NCBI RefSeq assembly: GCF_014467075.1
Contig: NZ_AP023027.1
Location: forward strand, 891,001-955,000
Direction: 5' to 3'
DNA from: Anaerostipes caccae L1-92
GTDB taxonomy: Bacteria; Bacillota; Clostridia; Lachnospirales; Lachnospiraceae
Length of the DNA: 64,000 nt
In this document: positions 44,542-52,755 of the stretch, in pieces
How positions within the stretch are numbered: the first letter of the stretch is position 1
How the letters are laid out: each line of letters starts with the position of its first letter
Position numbers and translations under genes: made by a program
Notes under the pieces: generated by a model
Databases searched by the model: none
Seen by the model: only the letters and a program-made list of their open reading frames with translations
Told to the model about the DNA's origin: nothing

Positions 44542-45384
44542 ATGTATGATTTTGCAGTGCTTGGCGGTGATTTAAGACAGTTTTATATGGCAAAACAGCT
44601 TGCTTTTAAAGGCTATTCTGTGATTACCTATGGGATCGCATCCGGGGAGGTGCAGGCTTCTTCTATGAAAGAAGCCGTGGAAAATGCAGAAATCCTGATC
44701 GGCCCGATCCCTTTTTCCAAAGACCGTGAAAACCTGGTTTCCATGGAATGCTGTGCTGACTTCGGAATAGAGGATGTAAAACAGCATCTGAGGAAAGGGC
44801 AGAAGATCTTTGCGGGATGTATTCCGGATGACTTCTGCCGCTATTGCATGAATGCGGGGGTTGCTGTCCATGACTTTATGAAATTGGACTCAGTGGCGTT
44901 AAAAAATGCCGTGCCCACTGCCGAGGGAGCTGTGGCAGAAGCCGTTTTTGATTCTCCTGTACAGATACAGGGAAGCCGATGTCTGGTGACAGGCTTCGGA
45001 CGATGCGGCAGCGTCCTGGCAGAAAAGCTGAAGCTTTGGTCGGCCAAAGTAACGGCAGCCGCAAGAAATAAGGAGCAGCGTGCCCTGGCGGAGTCCTTTG
45101 GAATAAAAGCAGTCTCTCTCGATGAGCTGAAAGAAGAACTTTCTCAGGCTGATTTTATTTTTAACACGATTCCGGCCATGATTTTAGACAGAGAACGTCT
45201 GGAACAGGTAAAAAAAGAGGCGTTAATCGTGGATATTGCATCTGCGCCGGGAGGCGTAGATTTCATGGCGGCAGACGAATTGGGGATCAAGGCAAAACAA
45301 TGTCTTGGAATTCCCGGCAAGTATGCAGCGTGTTCGGCAGCTGCCATTCTGACAGAAACAATGATTACGGAATGGGATGTATGA
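44542..45384 (+). CDS. dpaA: Dipicolinate synthase subunit A
   Basis: 280-aa SpoVFA homologue, mother-cell enzyme making dipicolinic acid for spores. Rossmann motif VTGFGRCGSVLAEKL, early FAVLGGDLRQFYMAKQLA and late FNTIPAMILD. ATG 44542 follows AAAGGAG; the ATG 24 bases earlier precedes that site. ATGA overlap with dpaB. Its presence means the organism sporulates or recently did. A sigma-K-type promoter is expected but not assigned. Confidence 0.94.
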   Translation: MYDFAVLGGDLRQFYMAKQLAFKGYSVITYGIASGEVQASSMKEAVENAEILIGPIPFSKDRENLVSMECCADFGIEDVKQHLRKGQKIFAGCIPDDFCRYCMNAGVAVHDFMKLDSVALKNAVPTAEGAVAEAVFDSPVQIQGSRCLVTGFGRCGSVLAEKLKLWSAKVTAAARNKEQRALAESFGIKAVSLDELKEELSQADFIFNTIPAMILDRERLEQVKKEALIVDIASAPGGVDFMAADELGIKAKQCLGIPGKYAACSAAAILTETMITEWDV

Positions 45385-45965
45385 TGAGTGTAAAAGGAAA
45401 GAAAATAGGAATTGCCGTAACTGGCTCATTCTGCACATATGAAAAAATTTTTATCCAGCTTGAGAAGCTGGCAGAAGAAGGAGCACAGGTGCAGACCATT
45501 TTTTCCGGGGCCGCACAGAGCATAGACAGCCGATTTGGAAAGGCAGAAGATTTCTTGGATAGGGCAGAGAAGATCACTGGGATTACCCCGATGAAAACGA
45601 TTGCCCAGGCTGAACCGATCGGTCCAAAGAGTCTATTGGATATTCTGGTGATCTTCCCGTGTACAGGAAACACGCTTGCAAAGCTGTGCAGCGGGATCAC
45701 AGATTCACCGGTCCTGATGGCGGCAAAAGCCCATTTAAGGAACGATAAACCTTTGGTGATTTCTGTATCAACCAATGATGCTCTGGGAATAAATATGAAG
45801 AACATCGGAGCTCTGATGAATATGAAAAATATTTATTTTGTACCGTTTGGGCAGGATGATCCGGTGAAAAAACCGAACTCCATGATCGCCGATACCAGCC
45901 TTTTGATCCCGACTGTGGAAAAAGCGCTGGAAGGCAGACAATATCAGCCGGTTATCCGGGGATAG
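45381..45965 (+). CDS. dpaB: Dipicolinate synthase subunit B
   Basis: 194-aa flavoprotein-like SpoVFB, partner of DpaA. Motifs: GKKIGIAVTGSFCTYEK, TIAQAEPIGPKSLLD, FPCTGNTLAKL and KPLVISVSTNDALG. Start ATG overlaps the dpaA stop; an adjacent ATG at 45384 is equivalent. The frame before it is rejected. Normal length. Confidence 0.94.
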   Translation: MMSVKGKKIGIAVTGSFCTYEKIFIQLEKLAEEGAQVQTIFSGAAQSIDSRFGKAEDFLDRAEKITGITPMKTIAQAEPIGPKSLLDILVIFPCTGNTLAKLCSGITDSPVLMAAKAHLRNDKPLVISVSTNDALGINMKNIGALMNMKNIYFVPFGQDDPVKKPNSMIADTSLLIPTVEKALEGRQYQPVIRG

Positions 45966-45972
45966 AACGTAA

Positions 45973-46001
45973 GGCTCCCGGTGATGCTTCACCGCGGGGC
46001 C
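45973..46001 (+). other. GC-rich hairpin upstream of asnB
   Basis: GGCTCCCGGTGA pairs with TCACCGCGGGGCC apart from small bulges. No T run follows, so it is either a weak dpaAB terminator or a leader structure 32 bases before asnB. Confidence 0.4.
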
Positions 46002-46032
46002 TGTATGAAAAAAAGTTGAAGAGGTGGCACAT

Positions 46033-47883
46033 ATGTGTGGTATTGCGGGATTTTGTAATCCTCATAACAGGTATCTGGAAAAGAAAGGACAGTGGGAAGA
46101 TGTTCTGGACCGTATGAATCAAGTTCAGAAGCACCGGGGCCCGGATGATCAGGGAACGTTTTTGGAAAATGGGTGCGGTCTGGCCCATGTCCGTCTCTCG
46201 ATCATTGACTTATACACCGGTCATCAGCCCATGGTAAGAGAGGAATCCGGACGTAAGTTTGTCATTGTGTATAACGGTGAAATTTATAACATGAAGGAAT
46301 TGAAACAGGAGCTGAAAAAGGAAGGGGCGATCTTCAGGACAGCGAGCGATACGGAAGTGATCCTGGCGGGGTACATCCTTCACGGACCGGCCTTTGTGGA
46401 GAAACTGAACGGTATTTTTGCGGTCAGTATTTGGGATTCTGCGGAAAAGAAGCTGTTTTTGTTCAGAGACCGGCTTGGGGTCAAACCATTGTTTTATTCT
46501 TTTTCCGGCCAGACCCTTGTATTTTCATCCGAGATCAAGGGTATCTTTCAGTATCCGGGGATAGAACCGGTCATCGACCGGGACGGACTCGGTGAGATTT
46601 TTGGACTGGGACCGGCAAAATCCTATGGAAAAGGAGTATTCAAAGGTGTTTCAGAAGTACTGCCGGGTCATTTTCTGGAGTACAGTACGGAGGGGCTTAA
46701 TGATCACACTTACTGGAAGCTTGAGAGCCGGCCTCATGAAGAATCTTATGATCAGACGGTAGAGAAACTGTCTTATCTGGTCCACGATGCGGTAAAGATG
46801 CAGATGCTCTCTGATATTCCGATCTGTACGTTTTTATCCGGAGGGGTGGACAGCAGTCTTGTGACAGCCATCTGTGCCAAAGAGCTTGGCAGACAGGGGA
46901 AACAGCTGAATACCTTTTCTTTTGATTTTGTAAACAATGACCGGTATTTTAAGGCCAATTCTTTTCAGCCGTCCCAGGACCGTCCGTGGGTAGACCGTAT
47001 GGTAGAGGCATCGGGAACCAATCACACGTACCTGGAGTGTAATAACGAGCAGCAGATTGAGAACCTGTACAGGGCTGTGGATGCAAGAGACCTTCCCTGC
47101 ATGGCTGATGTGGAGTCTTCCCTTCTCTACTTCTGTTCAAAAGTTGCCGAGACAAAGAAGGTTACTCTGACCGGAGAATGTGCAGATGAGATTTTCGGAG
47201 GATATCCGTGGTTTCATAAAAAAGAATGTTTTGAAGCCCATGCATTTCCGTGGTCTATGGATATGGAGCCCAGGGAGGCCCTGTTAAGCGGCGATGTGCT
47301 TCAGGCGGTAGATCTGAAAGCCCATGCACGGCGGGCATACGAAAAGACGATCCGGGAAACCCCAAGACTTCTTGGAGAAGATCCGACAGAAAGCCGGAGG
47401 AGAGAGATCTCCTATCTGAATCTTAAATGGTTTATGGTCACACTTCTGGACCGGATGGACCGCACCAGCATGTATTCCGGCCTGGAAGCCAGAGTACCGT
47501 TTGCCGACCACAGGATCGTGGAATATATGTGGAATGTGCCGTGGGAAATGAAATGTCCGGATGGTGTGGTCAAAGGACTGTTAAGGGCCGCAGGTGAAGG
47601 AGATCTTCCGAATGAAGTATTGTACAGGAGGAAGAGTCCGTATCCGAAAACGTATCATCCTGAATATGAAAAAATGCTGGGAGACCGGCTGCGGGAAGTG
47701 ATCGCAGATCCCAATGCTCCGATTCGGAATTTGATCGATAAAAAGAAAACGGAAGAATTTTTAGAGAGTCCGTCGGACTACGGAAAACCTTGGTACGGAC
47801 AGCTGATGGCAGGACCGCAGATGGTGGCGTTTATGCTCCAGGTCAACTACTGGCTGGAAACGTATCATATCGCTGTCATATAA
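46033..47883 (+). CDS. asnB: Asparagine synthase (glutamine-hydrolysing)
   Basis: 616-aa two-domain enzyme. ATG 46033 puts Cys2 (MCGIAGF) at the processed N-terminus, as the glutaminase requires; the GTG three codons earlier is rejected. Glutaminase: KHRGPDDQGT, YNGEIYN. Synthetase: PP-loop FLSGGVDSSL and GECADEIFGGYPW, then ARVPFADHRIVEYMW. Length is typical of the 600-640 aa B type. Strong terminator after it. Confidence 0.96.
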   Translation: MCGIAGFCNPHNRYLEKKGQWEDVLDRMNQVQKHRGPDDQGTFLENGCGLAHVRLSIIDLYTGHQPMVREESGRKFVIVYNGEIYNMKELKQELKKEGAIFRTASDTEVILAGYILHGPAFVEKLNGIFAVSIWDSAEKKLFLFRDRLGVKPLFYSFSGQTLVFSSEIKGIFQYPGIEPVIDRDGLGEIFGLGPAKSYGKGVFKGVSEVLPGHFLEYSTEGLNDHTYWKLESRPHEESYDQTVEKLSYLVHDAVKMQMLSDIPICTFLSGGVDSSLVTAICAKELGRQGKQLNTFSFDFVNNDRYFKANSFQPSQDRPWVDRMVEASGTNHTYLECNNEQQIENLYRAVDARDLPCMADVESSLLYFCSKVAETKKVTLTGECADEIFGGYPWFHKKECFEAHAFPWSMDMEPREALLSGDVLQAVDLKAHARRAYEKTIRETPRLLGEDPTESRRREISYLNLKWFMVTLLDRMDRTSMYSGLEARVPFADHRIVEYMWNVPWEMKCPDGVVKGLLRAAGEGDLPNEVLYRRKSPYPKTYHPEYEKMLGDRLREVIADPNAPIRNLIDKKKTEEFLESPSDYGKPWYGQLMAGPQMVAFMLQVNYWLETYHIAVI

Positions 47884-47892
47884 GAAGAGAAC

Positions 47893-47936
47893 AGAAGGGA
47901 TTGTTTTCATAAAAGAACAATTCCTTCTATTTTTTA
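47893..47936 (+). terminator. Terminator after asnB
   Basis: AGAAGGGATTGTT (47893-47905) pairs with AACAATTCCTTCT (47916-47928; one mismatch), followed by T-rich sequence. Confidence 0.9.
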
Positions 47937-47964
47937 TGTTTTTTCCACTCTGTCATGGTATAAT
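47936..47964 (+). promoter_or_regulatory. Promoter for cytidylate-kinase-like pair
   Basis: ATGTTT (weak -35), 17-base spacer, TGn-extended TATAAT (TGGTATAAT at 47956-47964). Confidence 0.5.
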
Positions 47965-48019
47965 GAAGATAAGATATTGATCTTAGCAATCACTGTTTAT
48001 GAGCAAAGGAGTGATGTTT

Positions 48020-48631
48020 ATGAAAGAGAACAGAATCATATGTATTTCCAGAGAATTCGGAAGCGGCGGCCATGAATTGGGAGAACACCTGTCAGAGAAG
48101 CTGGGGATCAAGCTGTTCGACAGCGAGATCATAACAAAGGTAGCCGAGCTTGGCAATGTGCCTGAAGACTTCGTGGAAGAACAGGGGGAGGTCAGAGACT
48201 TCCGGGGCTTCCTGGGAGTGATGCCGTCCGGACATGTTGCAGCGGATATTACAAGAGACTTTGTAGTTACTTCGGAGAAACTGTTTGCCCTTCAGTCCAT
48301 TGCCATCCGGCAGATGGCTAAAGACGAAGGTTCCTGTATTTTTGTGGGACGGTGTGCGGATGTTATTCTGCAGAATCAGGCAGAGTGCATCTCAGTTTTT
48401 GTCCACAGCCCGCTGGAAGACAGGATTCAGAGAATTATGGATCTGCGGCAGATTACAGAAAAGGAAGCAAGGAAACTGATTAAGAGGACTGACCGGGAAA
48501 GAGCCTCTTACCACAACTATTACACGAAGATCAAGTGGGGACATCCGAGCAACTATCACCTGGTTCTTAACATGGGAAAACTGGGCATGGAAAATGCGGT
48601 GGATCTGATTTCTTACTATGTAGAACGCTGA
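48020..48631 (+). CDS. Cytidylate kinase-like family protein, copy 1
   Basis: 203-aa P-loop-type protein of the cytidylate-kinase-like family. The nucleotide loop reads ISREFGSGGHELGE, lacking the usual GK[ST]. Other conserved blocks: CIFVGRCADVIL, DRIQRIM, RASYHNYYTKIKWGHPSNYHL. Role unproven. AAAGGAG lies eight bases before ATG 48020; earlier ATGs precede it. A paralogue about half identical follows 25 bases downstream. Confidence 0.85.
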   Translation: MKENRIICISREFGSGGHELGEHLSEKLGIKLFDSEIITKVAELGNVPEDFVEEQGEVRDFRGFLGVMPSGHVAADITRDFVVTSEKLFALQSIAIRQMAKDEGSCIFVGRCADVILQNQAECISVFVHSPLEDRIQRIMDLRQITEKEARKLIKRTDRERASYHNYYTKIKWGHPSNYHLVLNMGKLGMENAVDLISYYVER

Positions 48632-48656
48632 GTATGATACAGAGAGGAGAGATGAT

Positions 48657-49265
48657 ATGAGACCGAATACGATTATATGCATATCCAGAGAGTACGGAAG
48701 CGGAGGCCATGAAATTGCGGAGAAGCTTTCAGAGGATTTAGGGATCAAGCTATTTGACAAAGAACTGATCGCCAGAGTGGCAAAGATGGCGGACGTGTCT
48801 GAAGAGTATATAAGCCAAAGGGAAGAGACCGGTGATTATGCCTATATCTTCGGAGTTCCCATCGGACATCCGGCCACGACTCCTATGGATGAATGTATCC
48901 TGACACCTGAGAAGCTTTTTGTCATTCAGTCCATTGCCATACGCCAGATCGCAGAGCAGGAGAAGTCCTGCATCTTTGTGGGGCGGTGTGCAGATGTTAT
49001 CCTTCAGAAACTTCCCGGCTGCCACTCTTTCTTCATCCACAGCTCTGAGGCAGTGCGGATTCAGAGGATCATGGACACGGAGGACGTCTCTGAGCGGGAG
49101 GCGAAACGTCTCATGAAAAAGGTGGATAAGGAGAGGGCTTCTTACCACAATTACTACACAAAAATCAAGTGGGGACATCCGAGCAATTATGAACTGGTCA
49201 TCAACACCGGCCGGACAGGTATAGATAAAGCGGTAAAAGTCATAGAATCTTACTTGGAAGAATAG
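48657..49265 (+). CDS. Cytidylate kinase-like family protein, copy 2
   Basis: 202-aa tandem paralogue of the preceding gene. Same loop ISREYGSGGHEIAE and the same block SYHNYYTKIKWGHPSNYEL; the middle (about 50-85) diverges most. Conservation of both copies suggests two substrates or a heterodimer rather than decay. A terminator follows. Confidence 0.85.
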   Translation: MRPNTIICISREYGSGGHEIAEKLSEDLGIKLFDKELIARVAKMADVSEEYISQREETGDYAYIFGVPIGHPATTPMDECILTPEKLFVIQSIAIRQIAEQEKSCIFVGRCADVILQKLPGCHSFFIHSSEAVRIQRIMDTEDVSEREAKRLMKKVDKERASYHNYYTKIKWGHPSNYELVINTGRTGIDKAVKVIESYLEE

Positions 49266-49268
49266 ATA

Positions 49269-49302
49269 TAAAGGGCAGATGGGAAATCCACCTGTCCTTT
49301 TT
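49269..49302 (+). terminator. Terminator after kinase-like pair
   Basis: AAAGGGCAGATGG and CCACCTGTCCTTT pair with two mismatches over a GAAAT loop, then T run. Confidence 0.75.
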
Positions 49303-49420
49303 AAGTTGCTGGAGGGCAGTTTGTAAGGCTGCCTTCTGCGACATTATATCCGTTTTCTGCATGATTGGAGTGAGGCATTCTAAGAGCCGAACGGAAATCA
49401 TGTGGAAAATGTCTCTCGGG

Positions 49421-49449
49421 TGGACGCGCTTTGCGCGATAAGGTATAAT
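49421..49449 (+). promoter_or_regulatory. Promoter with internal palindrome
   Basis: TGGACG (49421-49426), 17-base spacer, TATAAT (49444-49449). The spacer contains CGCGC-TTT-GCGCG (49425-49437), a likely operator for an unknown repressor. Confidence 0.55.
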
Positions 49450-49494
49450 ATAACAAGTAGCAGGAAGATATTTTTACTGGATAAGGGAGGTTGT

Positions 49495-50367
49495 ATGACT
49501 ATGGAATATAAAGATTTGATTGAAAGCAAGAACTCCGTCAGGGATTATAAAGAGAAGGAAGTCGATGCCGCTACCGTTAAGAAAATCCGGGATTTTGCCC
49601 AGTCCTGTGAGCGCCTGGATGACAGTATCGGGATCGATATCCGCTTTATGGATAATGATACCGTTTACCGCCAGCTGGACGGGTATGCAGGATATAAAGG
49701 GATTTTGATCAATGCGCCGCACTATATGATCGTTTTGTCAGAGAAAAAGGATCATTATATTGAAAATGGCGGATATGTGGGTGAATCTATCTCTGTTAAA
49801 GCTCATTCTCTGGGAGTGGATTCCTGCTGGATTACCTTCAAAGACAGCCGTACAGTCATTGAAAAGCTGAACATTGTCACGGATAAAGAAGTGGTGGCGA
49901 TCATGGCACTGGGATACGGAAAGAAGCGGTTTAAAAAGGTTACAGGGAATGTCACACTGGGAAAAGGATATGCTAATGCGGATTTTCAGGTGAAAGACAG
50001 CGTTACATCTCCAAGGATGCCTTTAGAAGAGATTGTTTTTCTTGATACATGGGGCAATAAAGCAACGGTGGATGAGCTTGTGAACCGGGCTGTATACGAA
50101 CCGTTAAACTATGCAAGGATGGCGCCTTCTACTTTAAATCGCCAGCCGTGGAGATTTATCATTGACGGAGGACTGCTGATTCTTACAGTCAGGGACGACG
50201 AGGATACGAATCTCTACGAGGAACAGATCGACGCGGGCATCGTAATGCTTTACTGCAAGAAGGTGATGAGGGAGACCTTATGTGAGATCAGCTGGAATCT
50301 CGAACCTGTGGAAAATAAATACAATATACCGGATAACTATAAGATTGTGGCATCCTGCAGTATGTAA
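49495..50367 (+). CDS. Nitroreductase family protein (TM1586-like)
   Basis: 290-aa flavin-dependent oxidoreductase-fold protein made of two nitroreductase-like halves. First half: ESKNSVRDYKEKEVD, YGESISVKAHSLGVDSCW-like segment; second: RMAPSTLNRQPWRFIID. Resembles the TM1586 type rather than NfsB. FMN binding is expected; substrate unknown. GGGAGG is four bases before ATG 49495 and ten before a second ATG at 49501. Own promoter and terminator. Confidence 0.85.
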   Translation: MTMEYKDLIESKNSVRDYKEKEVDAATVKKIRDFAQSCERLDDSIGIDIRFMDNDTVYRQLDGYAGYKGILINAPHYMIVLSEKKDHYIENGGYVGESISVKAHSLGVDSCWITFKDSRTVIEKLNIVTDKEVVAIMALGYGKKRFKKVTGNVTLGKGYANADFQVKDSVTSPRMPLEEIVFLDTWGNKATVDELVNRAVYEPLNYARMAPSTLNRQPWRFIIDGGLLILTVRDDEDTNLYEEQIDAGIVMLYCKKVMRETLCEISWNLEPVENKYNIPDNYKIVASCSM

Positions 50368-50404
50368 TACCCTTAAGGATTTCCGTAATATTATAAAAAT
50401 GACC

Positions 50405-50447
50405 AAATACAGTTAAACGAGTTTTCTTCGTTTAACTGTATTTTTTT
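50405..50447 (+). terminator. Terminator after nitroreductase
   Basis: Perfect 16-base arms (50405-50420 and 50428-50443) followed by TTTTTT. Confidence 0.95.
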
Positions 50448-50542
50448 CCGACTGAAAAACAACAAATAACAACATAGATTCAATCTCATTATTATTTCAG
50501 ATTCTTATGATAAAATGTTTTACAGAATAAGGAGGAATGATT

Positions 50543-52035
50543 ATGAGGAAGATGAGCAGTTCATTATGGAAAAAGGGAATGGCTGCGGCCTTATCCGCAG
50601 CAATGATGTTTGGAGTTTTTGGGGGAACGAAAACGTCTGTATCCGGGGCTTCGGGCAAAAAAGCCGATGCCAATATGGATGGCAGAGCGAATGAGACGGT
50701 TACAGTAAACAATGCAAAAGGCGCAAGGATGATCAAAGTAGGCTCCTATGTAAAATCAGGAGGAGAGCTTAAGACGGGAAAAACATATTATGCACTGCGT
50801 CTCGCAGACGGTTATGGGGAACAGCGGCCGGATTATAAAAGGGTGCTGAAACAGAATACATGGGTAACGGTAAGCGCAAGTCTGCTTCCTGTAAAACTTG
50901 GCCGAAAGGTTTCCAGCCCTACCTGGTATAATTCACCCGATCAAAGCTACAATAAGCTGCAGAAAGGCGATACTTATTTTGCTTTAAACAGTAAAGACAA
51001 TCCGGAATTTGTAAGTCTTTTTGACAGCTGTAATGGAACCATTGCATTTAACGAGACTTTTAAGGGAAGCAATATTAATACCACGGACGGGAAGTATTCC
51101 CGCTATGGATGTGACAACGGCGGAGTAGCCGGCCAGCCAATTCTTTTATATCATGGTTCATTTGCCAGCGAGTATGTTTTAAGCGGGATTTATGTAAAGA
51201 ATACAAAGACTTATAAGAAGAACCAAGTGATCAAAAAGTCGGATTTTACGGTCTATGCAAAATATGTGAATAAGAAAAACAGTAAAGATGTAAAATGGGG
51301 AAAGCAGATACAAATTATATCGCTTTATCTCAGACTAGTGCGCAGAACGGAAAATTTAAAGTAAAGGTGCAGTATCCTACAACAGGTGCAGATATGCCAA
51401 GTCTGGCAGCAGGTGCCAAAACTAAGGAGCTCACTCTCAATACAGCAGCCAGTACCGAAAAGAAGGTCATTGTAGCAACTGGTACGGCCAAGACTTCCAG
51501 GAAGGTTCAGCTGTCATGGACAAAGACGAAGGGTGCGGACGGATACCGGATTTACGGTAATCAATGTGGAAAGAAATCTACACCAAAATATTTAAAGACA
51601 GTAAAGAAGGGAACGAAGACTACCATCACAAAGATTGGAAAGCGAAAACTGAAATCCAAAGGTTCCTATAAGTTTTATGTAAGACCATATCAAAATGTGA
51701 ACAAACAGAAAAAGAACATTGGAAAATCTAATACGGCACATGTATTGATGAGAGCCGGTTCACGGTATGCAAATGCATCTTCCGTCTCTGTAAAGAAGAA
51801 ATCAATTACTCTGAAAAAGGGCAGGACAGCTGTCATTAAAGCGAAGGTAAAGGTCCCGTCCGGCAAGAAACAGCCGAAAAATCACGGTGCAAAGATTCGT
51901 TACATGACTTCAAAAAGTTCTGTAGTATCCGTGAACAGCAAAGGAAAGATCAAAGCAAAGAAAGCCGGCAAGGCAGCTATTTATGTGATCAGTGAGAATG
52001 GAAAGTATAAAAAGGTCAGCGTAACGGTAAAATAA
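50543..52035 (+). CDS. Secreted Ig/FnIII-like surface protein, frameshifted
   Basis: About 497 aa if two frames are joined. The signal peptide (1-35) ends near SVSGASG. An unknown beta-rich domain follows, with Trp/Tyr-rich stretches. The second frame then gives a FnIII-like domain (VQLSWTKTKGADGYRIYG) and a C-terminal Big_2-like domain (VSVNSKGKIKAKKAGKAAI). Frame 1 ends at 51364; frame 2 is open from upstream of 51295. The switch reads VKWGK/ADTNYIALS without loss if a -1 shift occurs at GGGAAAG (51298-51304). It is either programmed frameshifting, a one-base deletion in a homopolymer, or a sequencing error. ATG 50543 has GGAGG seven bases upstream. No LPXTG motif; very basic C-terminal half could bind the wall. 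Confidence 0.8.
51298..51304 (+). other. Slippery heptamer G-GGA-AAG
   Basis: In the zero frame the codons are TGG GGA AAG, so the heptamer fits X-XXY-YYZ and equals the phage lambda G/GT frameshift site. Shift to -1 enters exactly the downstream open frame. Confidence 0.5.
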
Positions 52036-52048
52036 AAAATGCTGAAAG

Positions 52049-52093
52049 AAAATGTTGTAAAATTAAATAGGACAGTTTTACAACATTTTTTAT
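52049..52093 (+). terminator. Terminator after surface protein
   Basis: AAAATGTTGTAAAA (52049-52062) pairs perfectly with TTTTACAACATTTT (52076-52089), then T run. Confidence 0.92.
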
Positions 52094-52138
52094 TCGGCAT
52101 TTGAGAACAAAAGAAATTAAAAAAAATATAAAAAACCA

Positions 52139-52167
52139 TTGCGCTTGTCGAAATTCCGTGGTATATT
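52139..52167 (+). promoter_or_regulatory. Promoter of first tRNA pair
   Basis: TTGCGC, 17-base spacer, TATATT at 52162-52167, twelve bases before the tRNA. Confidence 0.55.
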
Positions 52168-52178
52168 AATAAAGCTGT

Positions 52179-52250
52179 TGGGCTATCGCCAAGTGGTAAG
52201 GCACAGGATTCTGACTCCTGCATCCGCTGGTTCGAATCCAGCTAGCCCAG
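52179..52250 (+). tRNA. tRNA-Gln (CTG), copy 1
   Basis: 72-nt cloverleaf: acceptor TGGGCTA/TAGCCCA, anticodon stem CAGGA/TCCTG with loop TTCTGAC giving anticodon CTG, T arm GCTGG-TTCGAAT-CCAGC. CCA is not encoded. Confidence 0.96.
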
Positions 52251-52277
52251 TTCCATCAGAATTAAAATAAATAATCA

Positions 52278-52350
52278 GGGTGTGTAGCTCAGGTGGTAGA
52301 GCACTTGACTTTTAATCAAGTTGTCCGGGGTTCGAATCCCCGCACGCTCA
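52278..52350 (+). tRNA. tRNA-Lys (TTT), copy 1
   Basis: 73-nt cloverleaf: anticodon stem CTTGA/TCAAG with loop CTTTTAA giving TTT; T arm CGGGG-TTCGAAT-CCCCG; acceptor GGGTGTG/CACGCTC with wobbles. CCA not encoded. Confidence 0.97.
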
Positions 52351-52417
52351 GTTCCTTATAAGGAAATCACAGATGAAGATCTGTCTCATATTTTTTGGAA
52401 AATCAGTAAAAAAGTAG

Positions 52418-52446
52418 TTGACATAAGATTTTTGCTGTGATATATT
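52418..52446 (+). promoter_or_regulatory. Promoter of second tRNA pair
   Basis: Perfect TTGACA (52418-52423), 17-base spacer, TATATT (52441-52446). Confidence 0.75.
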
Positions 52447-52457
52447 GATAAAGCTGT

Positions 52458-52529
52458 TGGGCTATCGCCAAGTGGTAAGGCACAGGATTCTGACTCCTGC
52501 ATCCGCTGGTTCGAATCCAGCTAGCCCAG
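52458..52529 (+). tRNA. tRNA-Gln (CTG), copy 2
   Basis: Identical in sequence to 52179-52250. Part of a tandem duplication with a 279-280 base period. Confidence 0.96.
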
Positions 52530-52557
52530 TTTCATCAGAATTAAAATAGAATAATCA

Positions 52558-52630
52558 GGGTGTGTAGCTCAGGTGGTAGAGCACTTGACTTTTAATCAAG
52601 TTGTCCGGGGTTCGAATCCCCGCACGCTCA
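52558..52630 (+). tRNA. tRNA-Lys (TTT), copy 2
   Basis: Identical to 52278-52350, in the second unit of the duplication. Confidence 0.97.
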
Positions 52631-52634
52631 TAGG

Positions 52635-52663
52635 ACTCCGTTTCAGATGAAACGGAGTTTTTT
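52635..52663 (+). terminator. Terminator of tRNA cluster
   Basis: ACTCCGTTTC (52635-52644) pairs with GAAACGGAGT (52649-52658), then TTTTT. Confidence 0.93.
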
Positions 52664-52755
52664 CATTTACATAGATGAGGGGTGGGGAGATGAGGTGGGC
52701 TTGCCACTTTATCCTTTTATATGAAATCATTTGTTATCTTGCAGGAGGCATCTCA

